DNA of 64,000 nt from an uncultured Erythrobacter sp. (lineage in GTDB: Bacteria > Pseudomonadota > Alphaproteobacteria > Sphingomonadales > Sphingomonadaceae), in assembly GCA_947495695.1 (NCBI GenBank), contig CANLZP010000001.1:579069-643068 (forward strand), in the 5' to 3' direction. The translations under genes and the position numbers were made by a program. Shown piece after piece: positions 27,186 through 34,848 of this stretch; position 1 is the stretch's first letter, and the number at the start of each line of letters is the position of its first letter. Under the pieces are notes generated by a model. It ran no database searches. It saw nothing but the letters and a program-made list of their open reading frames with translations, and was not told where the DNA came from.

Positions 27186-28328
27186 ATGAATCGGTCGCTA
27201 TCCCTTATCGCCACTGTGCTGGCCCTGCCAAGCCTTGCCCTCACACTATCTGCCTGTTCGGATGCCGAACTGCCGCAAGCACCGCTGAGTGAGGAGGCGC
27301 TGGCCGCTGTCACCGATGATGCTGGTGCGCCAAAGCAAGACCTTGCCCGAGAGATCGATGATCTGTTCGCATTGCCCGATTTGGGCGAGACGCGCGCAAT
27401 TGTCGTGATGCAAAATGGCGCGCTGGCGGCCGAGCGTTACAGCGAAGGATATGGCCCGGACACGCGCTTTGTCAGCTGGTCCATGGCCAAGACCATCACC
27501 GCAATCATGATCGGGATGATGGTGGCGGATGGCAAGTTGAGCCTGGATGAAAGCGCGCCTGTCCCGCAATGGCGTCGGTCAGGCGATGCTCGCGGCGAAA
27601 TCACATTGCGACAATTGCTGCAAATGCGCAGCGGGCTGCGCCACACCGAGGCGGGCGATCCGCCCTATGAAAGCGCAGAAGTGCGCATGCTGTTTCTGGA
27701 TGGCCGCGATGACATGGCGCGCTGGGCCGAAGAACAGCCGTTGGAAGCTGAGCCAGGCGCAAAGTTTGAATATTCTTCCAACACCACGGTCATATTGGCG
27801 GACATCGCTGCCGATTTTCTAACCAACAGCAAAGACCCCGATATTCGCCGTCAAGCGGTGACAGATTATCTCGACGCGAGGCTGTTTGGCCCGCTGAAGA
27901 TGGATTCGATGGTGCCCGAATTTGACGCTGCGGGAACGCTGATCGGTGGCAGTTTGATCCATGGCACGGCGCGCGATTGGGCCAAATTGGGAGAGATGCT
28001 GCGCAATAAGGGGAAGGCTCCTACGGGCGAGCAATTGGTCCCGCGCCGCTGGGTTGAACGGATGGTTTCGCCCAGCCCGCGTTCCCCCCATTATGGCTTC
28101 CAAACCTGGCTGAACCGCCCGCTGGAGGATGCAGAACAACGCCATCCACTGTTTCCCGATCGGGCACCGCACAGCATGTTCGCCTTGATCGGCCATATGG
28201 GGCAATATGTGATTGTCTCGCCCCAACAGCGCGTAACCGTCGTCAGACTGGGCCATTCAGCCAGAGAGGACCGCGTGCGAATGGTGCAGCAACTGGCCGA
28301 TGTCTTTCAGCTTTATCCGGTCAGATAA
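27186..28328 (+). CDS. Serine hydrolase (class C beta-lactamase fold), lipoprotein
   Basis: From ATG 27186, with GAGGGGG before it, the gene encodes 380 residues. The signal peptide ends in the lipobox TLSAC. The hydrolase domain has SWSMAKTITAI (SxxK with the nucleophile Ser) and EYSSNTTVILAD (the YxN motif is YSS-N shifted by one, Y-S-S-N). The third motif (KTG equivalent) is likely HMGQ near the C-terminus. Family members act as esterases, peptidases or beta-lactamases; this one is probably an outer-membrane esterase or transpeptidase-like enzyme of unknown substrate. Its 3' end overlaps the convergent PhzF gene by 16 bp. Confidence 0.82.
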   Translation: MNRSLSLIATVLALPSLALTLSACSDAELPQAPLSEEALAAVTDDAGAPKQDLAREIDDLFALPDLGETRAIVVMQNGALAAERYSEGYGPDTRFVSWSMAKTITAIMIGMMVADGKLSLDESAPVPQWRRSGDARGEITLRQLLQMRSGLRHTEAGDPPYESAEVRMLFLDGRDDMARWAEEQPLEAEPGAKFEYSSNTTVILADIAADFLTNSKDPDIRRQAVTDYLDARLFGPLKMDSMVPEFDAAGTLIGGSLIHGTARDWAKLGEMLRNKGKAPTGEQLVPRRWVERMVSPSPRSPHYGFQTWLNRPLEDAEQRHPLFPDRAPHSMFALIGHMGQYVIVSPQQRVTVVRLGHSAREDRVRMVQQLADVFQLYPVR

Positions 28329-29122
28329 AAGCTACCCTCAACCACCGTGACGCATTCGCCGCCCAACCAAACCTGATCGCCATCCAATCGGCAGGTCAAA
28401 TCGCCGCTACGCTCGGATGCCTGATGCGCGGTTAAGTTATCGCGACCCAGTCTCTCGGCCCAAAACGGAGTGAGAGCGGCATGGGCTGAGCCCGTTACGC
28501 TGTCCTCATCCACACCAGCACCCGGCACGAACACCCGGCTGACAATGTCGGTATGGTCGCCCGGCGCGGTGCAGGCGAATTGTTCGACGCCGAACTCGCC
28601 CAAGGCCCTTAGGTCAGGGTTGAGAGCCCTCACCTGAGCTTCATTCTCGAACAGAAAGATATTGTAGAGCGTATCATTGCGGTGAACCAAAATCGGTTCT
28701 GCCCCCAGCAATGCCACAGCATCCGGATATGTGGCTGGCTGTGTCGCGATAGCAGGCAGCGCCACTTCATAGCCATCGCCGGCTGCCCGCCGTACTTCTA
28801 GAATTCCCGACTTACGCGTGCGAAAAGTTACCGAATCACCCCCGTCGCGGGTCAGCAGTACATGGCCGCTGGCGAGCGTCGCATGCCCACATAGCGCAAT
28901 TTCATAGGTTGGGGTGCACCAACGCAACTCCCAATCAGCCTCGCCCGTTTCATCGCGCACCACAAAGGCGGTCTCAGCGAACATATTTTCGCCCCCAATG
29001 GCCACCAATTGGTCATCAGGCAGCCATTCCTCCAGCACCATCACTGCAGCCTGATTGCCTGCAAATGTGCGCCCCGCAAATGCATCCACATGCCAATACG
29101 GGATCGCTTCCAGCGCATTCAT
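28313..29122 (-). CDS. PhzF-family isomerase/epimerase-like protein
   Basis: The 269-residue protein starts with YWHVDAFAGRTFAGNQAAV, the PhzF signature with the Asn-Gln pair, and has the conserved Glu in NMFAETAFVV. The second half shows VFVPGAGVDEDSVTGSAHAAL, the matching Gly-Ser-Ala-His motif of the pseudo-twofold fold. PhzF catalyses a step in phenazine synthesis, but most homologues are of unknown function, and no phenazine genes are present. The stop of the preceding CDF gene and this ATG overlap by 4 bp (29119-29122), with this gene lying upstream in the operon order pdxH-CDF being read toward it. Confidence 0.85.
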   Translation of the reverse strand: MNALEAIPYWHVDAFAGRTFAGNQAAVMVLEEWLPDDQLVAIGGENMFAETAFVVRDETGEADWELRWCTPTYEIALCGHATLASGHVLLTRDGGDSVTFRTRKSGILEVRRAAGDGYEVALPAIATQPATYPDAVALLGAEPILVHRNDTLYNIFLFENEAQVRALNPDLRALGEFGVEQFACTAPGDHTDIVSRVFVPGAGVDEDSVTGSAHAALTPFWAERLGRDNLTAHQASERSGDLTCRLDGDQVWLGGECVTVVEGSFYLTG

Positions 29123-30096
29123 TCGTCATTCTCCAATTTCTCAAATTCATCGGCTTCAACCAACGGATTGCCCGGTTCATCGACATGCCCCTTGGGGTCG
29201 ATATGGATGAGCAGCTCCATCTGGGGGAAGTGCTGCATCAGATCGGCCTCGACCCGTTCGATAATGTCATGGGCCTCGTCCACACTCATCGATCCGGGCA
29301 GGTCCACATGAAACTGTACAAAGTCGAGATTTCCGCTCGTCCGCGTCCGCAAATCATGCAAATTGGACAGCTCTGGATGCCGGGCCGCCAGTTCTACAAA
29401 TCGGGTCCGTTTTTCTTCGGGCCATTCGCGGTCCATCAGATGGTCAATCGCTTCGCCCGCAGCACGCCATGCACCCCACAGCAACCATGCAGCGATCAAC
29501 AGACCGAACAATGGGTCGGCGCCGGTTAAGCCAAGCATTTGGTCCAGCACCAGAGCCGCGATAACCGCCAGATTGAGCAGCAGATCAGATTGATAGTGCA
29601 AATGATCGGTTTGAATCGCAATTGATCCGGTCTTGCGGATCACATGGCGCTGCCATGCCAGCAGGCCGAAGGTGGCCACAATCGCAATGATGGAAACCGC
29701 GATACCGTCTTCAGCTGCGCGAACCTCTTGACCCTCAACCAAATGGCTGACCGCACGAAACCCAATCGCAGCGGCAGATAATGCAATCAGGATCACTTGG
29801 AACATCGCGGCCAAGGACTCGGCCTTACCGTGCCCAAAGCGGTGATTCTCGTCAGCTGGATGCGCTGCCACCCACACGCCGATCAATGTTGCGATACTGG
29901 CGACCAGATCCAGCGCAGTGTCAGCCAGACTGCCCAGCATGGCAGTGGAGCCTGTGCGCCAAGTCGCCCACAGCTTGAGCCCGACCAGAAACAGCGCAGT
30001 CGCAATCGAGGCATAGGCTGCCATTCGGTTGAGGCGCCCGTTTTCGCGCCCGCTCTCTGGCCCGCCCTCTTGTTTCCCCATCGCGCTATTGCTCAT
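29119..30096 (-). CDS. Cation diffusion facilitator family transporter
   Basis: A 325-residue inner-membrane exporter for zinc, iron, cobalt or manganese. ATG 30096 overlaps the pdxH stop (ATGA). Six hydrophobic segments span about 30-205. Metal-site residues appear as SLADTALDLVASIATL (helix 2, with the D-x3-D pattern) and HRFGHGKAESLAAM, then TDHLHYQSDLLLNLAV (helix 5). The cytoplasmic C-terminal domain has HDLRTRTSGNLDFVQFHVDL. The SxxxD/HxxxD pattern fits ZitB/FieF-like proteins; the exact metal cannot be told. Its stop overlaps the downstream phzF start. Confidence 0.9.
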   Translation of the reverse strand: MSNSAMGKQEGGPESGRENGRLNRMAAYASIATALFLVGLKLWATWRTGSTAMLGSLADTALDLVASIATLIGVWVAAHPADENHRFGHGKAESLAAMFQVILIALSAAAIGFRAVSHLVEGQEVRAAEDGIAVSIIAIVATFGLLAWQRHVIRKTGSIAIQTDHLHYQSDLLLNLAVIAALVLDQMLGLTGADPLFGLLIAAWLLWGAWRAAGEAIDHLMDREWPEEKRTRFVELAARHPELSNLHDLRTRTSGNLDFVQFHVDLPGSMSVDEAHDIIERVEADLMQHFPQMELLIHIDPKGHVDEPGNPLVEADEFEKLENDE

Positions 30097-30728
30097 GGGT
30101 ACAGCAATGTGCTGGTCCAAGCGGACGTGCTGCCCGCCCGCTCAAACCGGCGCCGATCATGCATGCGTCCGGGCCGGTCGATCCAGAATTCCATTGCACT
30201 CGGCTGGATAGTAAAGCCGGTCCAATGCGCTGGGCGCGGAATATCGCCTTGCGGATATTGTTCTTCCAATTGTGCAACACGTTCATAATACGTGGCTCGC
30301 TGATCCAGCGCGCTCGACTGATCAGATGCAGCCGATGCAATTTGCGAGACTCTGGGGCGCGAGTGGAAATAGTCATCTGCTTGTTTCGCGCTCACTTCTT
30401 CCAAAGGACCCTCGATGCGAATTTGACGACGCAAACTCTTCCAATGAAACAATAGCGCAGCCTGCATGTTGGCGCGAATTTCGCTGCCCTTGCGACTGTG
30501 CGCATTGGTGTAGAAGGTAAAACCGGTTTGACCATGCCCCTTCAGCAACACCATCCGTACAGACGGTGCGCTGTGCGCAGTGGCTGTCGCCAACGCCATG
30601 GCATTGGGATCATTGGGCTCGGCATCCCGCGCCTCGGAAAACCAAATATCGAACAGGTCGATCGGATCCGTGATGGGTATCACGCTTTCCAAATTTTGGT
30701 CGGGATCGTCTGATTTCGCTTCTGTCAT
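30093..30728 (-). CDS. pdxH: Pyridoxine/pyridoxamine 5'-phosphate oxidase
   Basis: Makes pyridoxal 5'-phosphate from the pyridoxine and pyridoxamine phosphates with FMN and oxygen. The 211-residue protein has MALATATAHSAPSVRMVLLK, FTFYTNAHSRKGSEI (FMN binding), and RQIRIEGPLEEV. The family signature near the C-terminus is EFWIDRPGRMHDRRRF. It starts at ATG 30728 and is divergent from the DnaJ-like gene (81 bp between starts). It heads a three-gene operon with the cation exporter and phzF. Confidence 0.95.
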   Translation of the reverse strand: MTEAKSDDPDQNLESVIPITDPIDLFDIWFSEARDAEPNDPNAMALATATAHSAPSVRMVLLKGHGQTGFTFYTNAHSRKGSEIRANMQAALLFHWKSLRRQIRIEGPLEEVSAKQADDYFHSRPRVSQIASAASDQSSALDQRATYYERVAQLEEQYPQGDIPRPAHWTGFTIQPSAMEFWIDRPGRMHDRRRFERAGSTSAWTSTLLYP

Positions 30729-30809
30729 GCAGGTCTCTTACTCCGCACGGGCAGCACAGGAAAGCCTGAGTGCTTGCACCAAACGCGGGCATTACCTAGC
30801 TAACATGAC

Positions 30810-31775
30810 ATGTCCGATCCTTATAAAACCCTTGGCGTTTCCCGCACGGCCTCTGAAAAAGAGATAAAGAGCGCCTATCGTACGCTTGCAAAGCAGCTGC
30901 ATCCTGACCGTAATACCGACAATCCTAAGGCTGCTGAGCGCTTTTCCCACGTCACCAACGCATACGATTTACTGTCCGATTCGGAAAAGCGGGCGCAATT
31001 TGACCGCGGCGAAATCGATGCTGATGGCAATCCGGTCAATCCCTTTGGTGGTATGGGTGGCGGATTTGGAGGAGGAGGCCAGCACGGGTTTCGGCCCGAA
31101 GATGTGCAGAGCTTTGGCGGCGACGATATGGATTTGAGCGATCTATTTGAGGGCCTGTTTGGCGGAGGCGCTGGCCGTCGGTCACGCTCTGGTCCAGCTG
31201 GCTTTGGAGGTGGGCCTAGCGGACGGCGTGCGCCTCCTCAGCAAAAGGGGGCTGACATCCATTATCGCCTGGCGGTGCCCTTTATAGATGCCGCCACTAG
31301 AGCAGATCAGCGGATAACTTTGGCCGATGGCAAGACGATCGATCTGAAACTCCCAGCCGGAGTTGAGGACGGCACGCAAATGCGGCTGAAGGGCAAGGGG
31401 GAACATGGTCCTGGTGGCGCGGGCGATGGGCTGGTGATGGTGGAGGTCGACAGTCACCCCTTCTACCGCCGCGATGGCGACAATATCCGGATGGATTTGC
31501 CCATCACGCTGGACGAGGCTGTGGGCGGCGCAAAGGTCAAATGCCCCACCGTCGATGGTCCCGTTATGCTGACAATTAAACCCGGCACCAATGGCGGAAC
31601 GGTTATGCGGCTAAAGGGCAAGGGCTGGAGCACCAAGAGCAAGTCCGGCTCTAACGGGCGCGGCGATCAACTGGTGACCTTAGAAATCCAATTGCCAGAT
31701 GATCTCGATGCGCTTGCCAAGCGGTTGGAAGACTGGAAAGACGACGGCGAGCCACGCAGTAAACTCGGGGTATAA
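30810..31775 (+). CDS. DnaJ-family co-chaperone without zinc finger (CbpA-like)
   Basis: The 321-residue protein has a J domain (residues 1-70) with LAKQLHPDRNTDNPKAAERF containing the HPD motif that stimulates DnaK. A Gly/Phe-rich linker (about 80-135) and two C-terminal substrate-binding domains follow, with DGTQMRLKGKGEHGPGGAGD and VDGPVMLTIKPGTNGGTVMR. The Cys-rich zinc domain of DnaJ is missing, so it is a class B co-chaperone like E. coli CbpA. It is the first gene of a run with a YihY membrane protein and fabI. Confidence 0.9.
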   Translation: MSDPYKTLGVSRTASEKEIKSAYRTLAKQLHPDRNTDNPKAAERFSHVTNAYDLLSDSEKRAQFDRGEIDADGNPVNPFGGMGGGFGGGGQHGFRPEDVQSFGGDDMDLSDLFEGLFGGGAGRRSRSGPAGFGGGPSGRRAPPQQKGADIHYRLAVPFIDAATRADQRITLADGKTIDLKLPAGVEDGTQMRLKGKGEHGPGGAGDGLVMVEVDSHPFYRRDGDNIRMDLPITLDEAVGGAKVKCPTVDGPVMLTIKPGTNGGTVMRLKGKGWSTKSKSGSNGRGDQLVTLEIQLPDDLDALAKRLEDWKDDGEPRSKLGV

Positions 31776-31779
31776 TCGC

Positions 31780-32811
31780 TTGTCGCCATCCCACGTTCCT
31801 GATCCCGACGGCCGCCGCATTCTGTCGCTTTCGCCTGAGGCCAGACGCCATCAGTCACGTGTTGCTAATGATGGTAAGCCCGCGCTCCGCCCATGGTTGA
31901 TAGGCCGTATTGGCCCTCGATCGCGTATTTTCGAGGTGCTCAAGCGGACCTTCGTCGGCACCTATAATGATGGCTTCATCCACGCGGGCAATCTGGCCTA
32001 TCTGTCGATGCTGGCGATCTTTCCGTTTTTCATCTTGGGATCTGCCTTGGCTTCTCTGTTCGGCGGAGCCATGCAACGTCAGGCATTGGTCGATGCGGTT
32101 GTCTCGGCCATGCCGCCAACGGTGGCTGCAACCATTGCCCCTGTGGCCGAAGATGTGATCCAAGCCCGCACGGGCTGGCTGCTGTGGGTTGGCGCGCTGG
32201 TCGCATTATGGACAGTGTCGAGCCTGATTGAGACCATTCGCGACATTCTACGCAGAGCTTATGGGACCGAGGCGACCCACGCATTCTGGAAATACCGTTT
32301 GGGCTCTGTGATCCTGATATTGTTGGCGGTGGTGTTGTTAATATTGTCGCTGATGTCGCAATTGATGCTGGTGACAGCGCAGGAACTGATTGCAAATTAT
32401 GTCCCAGATCTGGCCGATCGGTTGACCAATTTACAGCTGTCGCGGATTGTGCCCGCAGTGGGGTTGGCTGGATCGCTCTATTTGGTGTTCTATACCTTGA
32501 CCCCGTCATTGTATCGCAGCGCACGCTACCCAAAATGGCCCGGTGCACTGTTCACCACCTTGTGGTGGCTCGGGGTTTCGAGCGCCCTGCCCCCGGTGCT
32601 ACAAATATTTTTTACCTACAATCTGACCTATGCCAGCCTGGCCGGCGTGATGGTCGCATTGTTCTTTTTCTGGCTGGTCGGCCTTGGAGTTGTTATTGGG
32701 GCAGAACTGAACGCGGCGCTGGCTGTGCATCCTGATGAGCAGGCGCTTGATCGGGAAGGCAAGGCGACTGAAACGGACGGTGTTGATGAACAAGAGGAGA
32801 AGGCTGAATGA
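31780..32811 (+). CDS. YihY/BrkB-family inner-membrane protein
   Basis: From TTG 31780, four bases after the DnaJ-like stop, the gene encodes 343 residues. A start further upstream inside the chaperone gene is possible in frame, but would have no family likeness. There are six hydrophobic segments (about 75-95, 137-157, 180-205, 220-240, 250-270 and 285-310). Family motifs are HAGNLAYLSMLAIFPFFI at the start and WRAYGTEA-like RRAYGTEATHAFWKYR. YihY proteins were once called ribonuclease BN, which proved wrong; function is unknown. The C-terminus is acidic. The stop overlaps the fabI start (ATGA). Confidence 0.85.
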   Translation: MSPSHVPDPDGRRILSLSPEARRHQSRVANDGKPALRPWLIGRIGPRSRIFEVLKRTFVGTYNDGFIHAGNLAYLSMLAIFPFFILGSALASLFGGAMQRQALVDAVVSAMPPTVAATIAPVAEDVIQARTGWLLWVGALVALWTVSSLIETIRDILRRAYGTEATHAFWKYRLGSVILILLAVVLLILSLMSQLMLVTAQELIANYVPDLADRLTNLQLSRIVPAVGLAGSLYLVFYTLTPSLYRSARYPKWPGALFTTLWWLGVSSALPPVLQIFFTYNLTYASLAGVMVALFFFWLVGLGVVIGAELNAALAVHPDEQALDREGKATETDGVDEQEEKAE

Positions 32812-33614
32812 CCGGTTTGATGCAGGGCAAGCGCGGGCTGATCATGGGTCTGGCCAATGACAAGTCACTGGCGTGGGGCATAGCCAAGCAGCTGGCAGAG
32901 CAAGGCGCAGAGCTGGCGTTCTCTTACCAAGGGGATGCCCTGGCAAAGCGGGTTAAACCCCTCGCCGAGCAGCTGGGTTCCGATTTCACATTTGAATGCG
33001 ATGTGTCGAATATGGACGCGCTGGATTCTGCCTTTGATACGCTGAAGGCGCGCTGGGACAGCTTGGACTTTGTGGTCCACGCCATCGGGTTTTCTGACAA
33101 GAGCGAGTTGCGCGGCCAATATCTCGATACCAGCCTCGACAATTTCCTGATGACCATGAACATTTCGGCCTATTCGCTGGTTGCTGTGGCCAAACGCGCG
33201 GCAGAGATGATGCCGGAAAGCGGCGGAAGCATCGTCACGCTGACCTATTATGGTGCCGAAAAAGTGATCCCGCATTACAATGTAATGGGCGTCGCCAAGG
33301 CTGCGCTGGAAACCAGCGTCAAATATCTCGCCAATGATCTGGGGCCGCGCAATATCCGTGTGAACGCGATCAGCGCAGGTCCCGTAAAGACCTTGGCCGC
33401 AAGCGGGATCGGAGACTTCCGCTATATCCTCAAGTGGAACGAGCTGAATTCACCGTTGCGCCGCAATATCACGATTGACGATGTTGGCGGGTCTGGGCTC
33501 TATTTCTGCTCTGATCTGTCGTCTGGTGTAACCGGAGAAACCCATCATGTGGATGGCGGCTATCATGTCGTCGGCATGAAGCAGGAAGATGCCCCCGATA
33601 TCGCACTCGATTGA
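32808..33614 (+). CDS. fabI: Enoyl-[acyl-carrier-protein] reductase (NADH)
   Basis: Last reduction step of fatty-acid elongation and target of triclosan. The 268-residue SDR enzyme has the FabI cofactor motif GLANDKSLAWGIAKQLAEQG, LDFVVHAIGFSDK, and the catalytic TYYGAEKVIPHYNVMGVAKA with Tyr and Lys in the FabI spacing Y-x6-K. ISAGPVKTLAASGI and SGVTGETHHVDGGYHV complete the fold. It begins within the last codons of the YihY gene (4-bp overlap) and so is translationally coupled to it. The convergent polysaccharide locus ends 27 bp after its stop. Confidence 0.96.
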   Translation: MTGLMQGKRGLIMGLANDKSLAWGIAKQLAEQGAELAFSYQGDALAKRVKPLAEQLGSDFTFECDVSNMDALDSAFDTLKARWDSLDFVVHAIGFSDKSELRGQYLDTSLDNFLMTMNISAYSLVAVAKRAAEMMPESGGSIVTLTYYGAEKVIPHYNVMGVAKAALETSVKYLANDLGPRNIRVNAISAGPVKTLAASGIGDFRYILKWNELNSPLRRNITIDDVGGSGLYFCSDLSSGVTGETHHVDGGYHVVGMKQEDAPDIALD

Positions 33615-33640
33615 TTGGGCAGATTGCTCGCCCAGAGCAT

Positions 33641-34828
33641 TCAATTCCCAGTCGAAGCGCCCGGGACTACAGAAATTTGCTTGATCGAACCGCGCAATGC
33701 GGACCGGCCAGTCCATGCCCGTGCATTGATCGCGAGCACCATGTAATCGCAATCTTGCGGCAGCGCTTGAACTTGGAATGTGTCCGTCGGCTGCTCCAAA
33801 GTCTGGGTCAAGACGGGCGCAGATCCGTTAGTGCAGGTTAGCGCAAGGCTGGCATCTTCGCGTTGATGGATCGGTTTGATGTCATGCTCGATCCGTATGG
33901 CGAATGGCCCATCAGGTGCCTGCAACAGGCGGCCAGCGATCAACCCGCCCTTGCCCGGACGCACGAACAGCTCCAATTCATCGCCATCGCGGCTAGGTTG
34001 CGCACGAAATCCTGCTTCATCAATAAACTGCCATTCAAACGGTGGGTATTCGGAAGCCCAGCCCAGTGGCTCGTTGAGATCTGCTCGTCCCTCATTCCCC
34101 GAAGCCAATCTGTAGATGGCTGCCGCTCTTTCCGAATCCCCTTGGCCGGTCAGCCCGGCAATCAATCGTTTGTCAAAGTCAACAGTGGCGGAAGTTATCA
34201 ATGGGCGAAGGGCGGCTAAACTGGGCAGTGCAACGCGTTGGCGGACTGTGTAATTCAGGAATCTCTCGTGCCAAGCAGCACTTCCGTCGAGAATTTCCGC
34301 GAACAAAGGTATCGTTTCTGGCTGATCGAGTGCTTCGCCAAGAACTGGGAAAAACTCTGGCGAATATTCCGGATGAACCCGCAATATTTGATCAAGCGTG
34401 TTGATCGATCGATCATAGTCTTGAGCGGCCAAATGCTTGCGCAATATCTGGCTCTGCAAATTTAGGTCGCGCCGATTGATCTTTGATGCTGCCTCGAGAA
34501 TGTCGGCCTGCAGACCTTCGTCCTCCTCTCCCAAGGCGATCACAACTATTGCTTTGGGGGCCAAGGGGTCCGACTTTATGGCCAGCAACGCCTCGGCCAC
34601 ATTCTGGCGGGCTGCGGCGGTGGGGTCAGTTTGCTCGGCCACAGCGACGGAGAAATTTTGGAAGGCCAGTGCCTCTCGCGCCAATCCATTTGCTGGGAAG
34701 GTGGTCACAGCAAGCGCAGGCTGCTTGCGGGTCGAGACACTGCTTACAGCTTGCGCGCCAAGCGCTACGGCCAGCACTACGGCAGCTGTCGAGACAGCGA
34801 TCAATCGCGGTAGGTTCTTAATTGCCAT
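33641..34828 (-). CDS. Periplasmic helical-repeat protein of the polysaccharide locus, unknown function
   Basis: I do not recognise a named family. The 395-residue protein has an N-terminal hydrophobic segment (about 9-29) as signal or anchor. Residues 60-270 are helical and repeat-like (TPR-style, with ILRKHLAAQDYDRSINTLDQ and ILRVHPEYSPEFFPVLGEAL). Residues 280-395 look like a beta-sandwich with PPFEWQFIDEAGF, DELELFVRPGKGGLIAG and two late Cys (LTCTNG, PQDCDYM). It is the last gene of the locus, 20 bp after the tyrosine kinase, so it may help chain-length control, export or attachment; this is positional inference. Confidence 0.65.
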   Translation of the reverse strand: MAIKNLPRLIAVSTAAVVLAVALGAQAVSSVSTRKQPALAVTTFPANGLAREALAFQNFSVAVAEQTDPTAAARQNVAEALLAIKSDPLAPKAIVVIALGEEDEGLQADILEAASKINRRDLNLQSQILRKHLAAQDYDRSINTLDQILRVHPEYSPEFFPVLGEALDQPETIPLFAEILDGSAAWHERFLNYTVRQRVALPSLAALRPLITSATVDFDKRLIAGLTGQGDSERAAAIYRLASGNEGRADLNEPLGWASEYPPFEWQFIDEAGFRAQPSRDGDELELFVRPGKGGLIAGRLLQAPDGPFAIRIEHDIKPIHQREDASLALTCTNGSAPVLTQTLEQPTDTFQVQALPQDCDYMVLAINARAWTGRSALRGSIKQISVVPGASTGN

Positions 34829-34848
34829 TTTCCCAACCTACATCCGAC

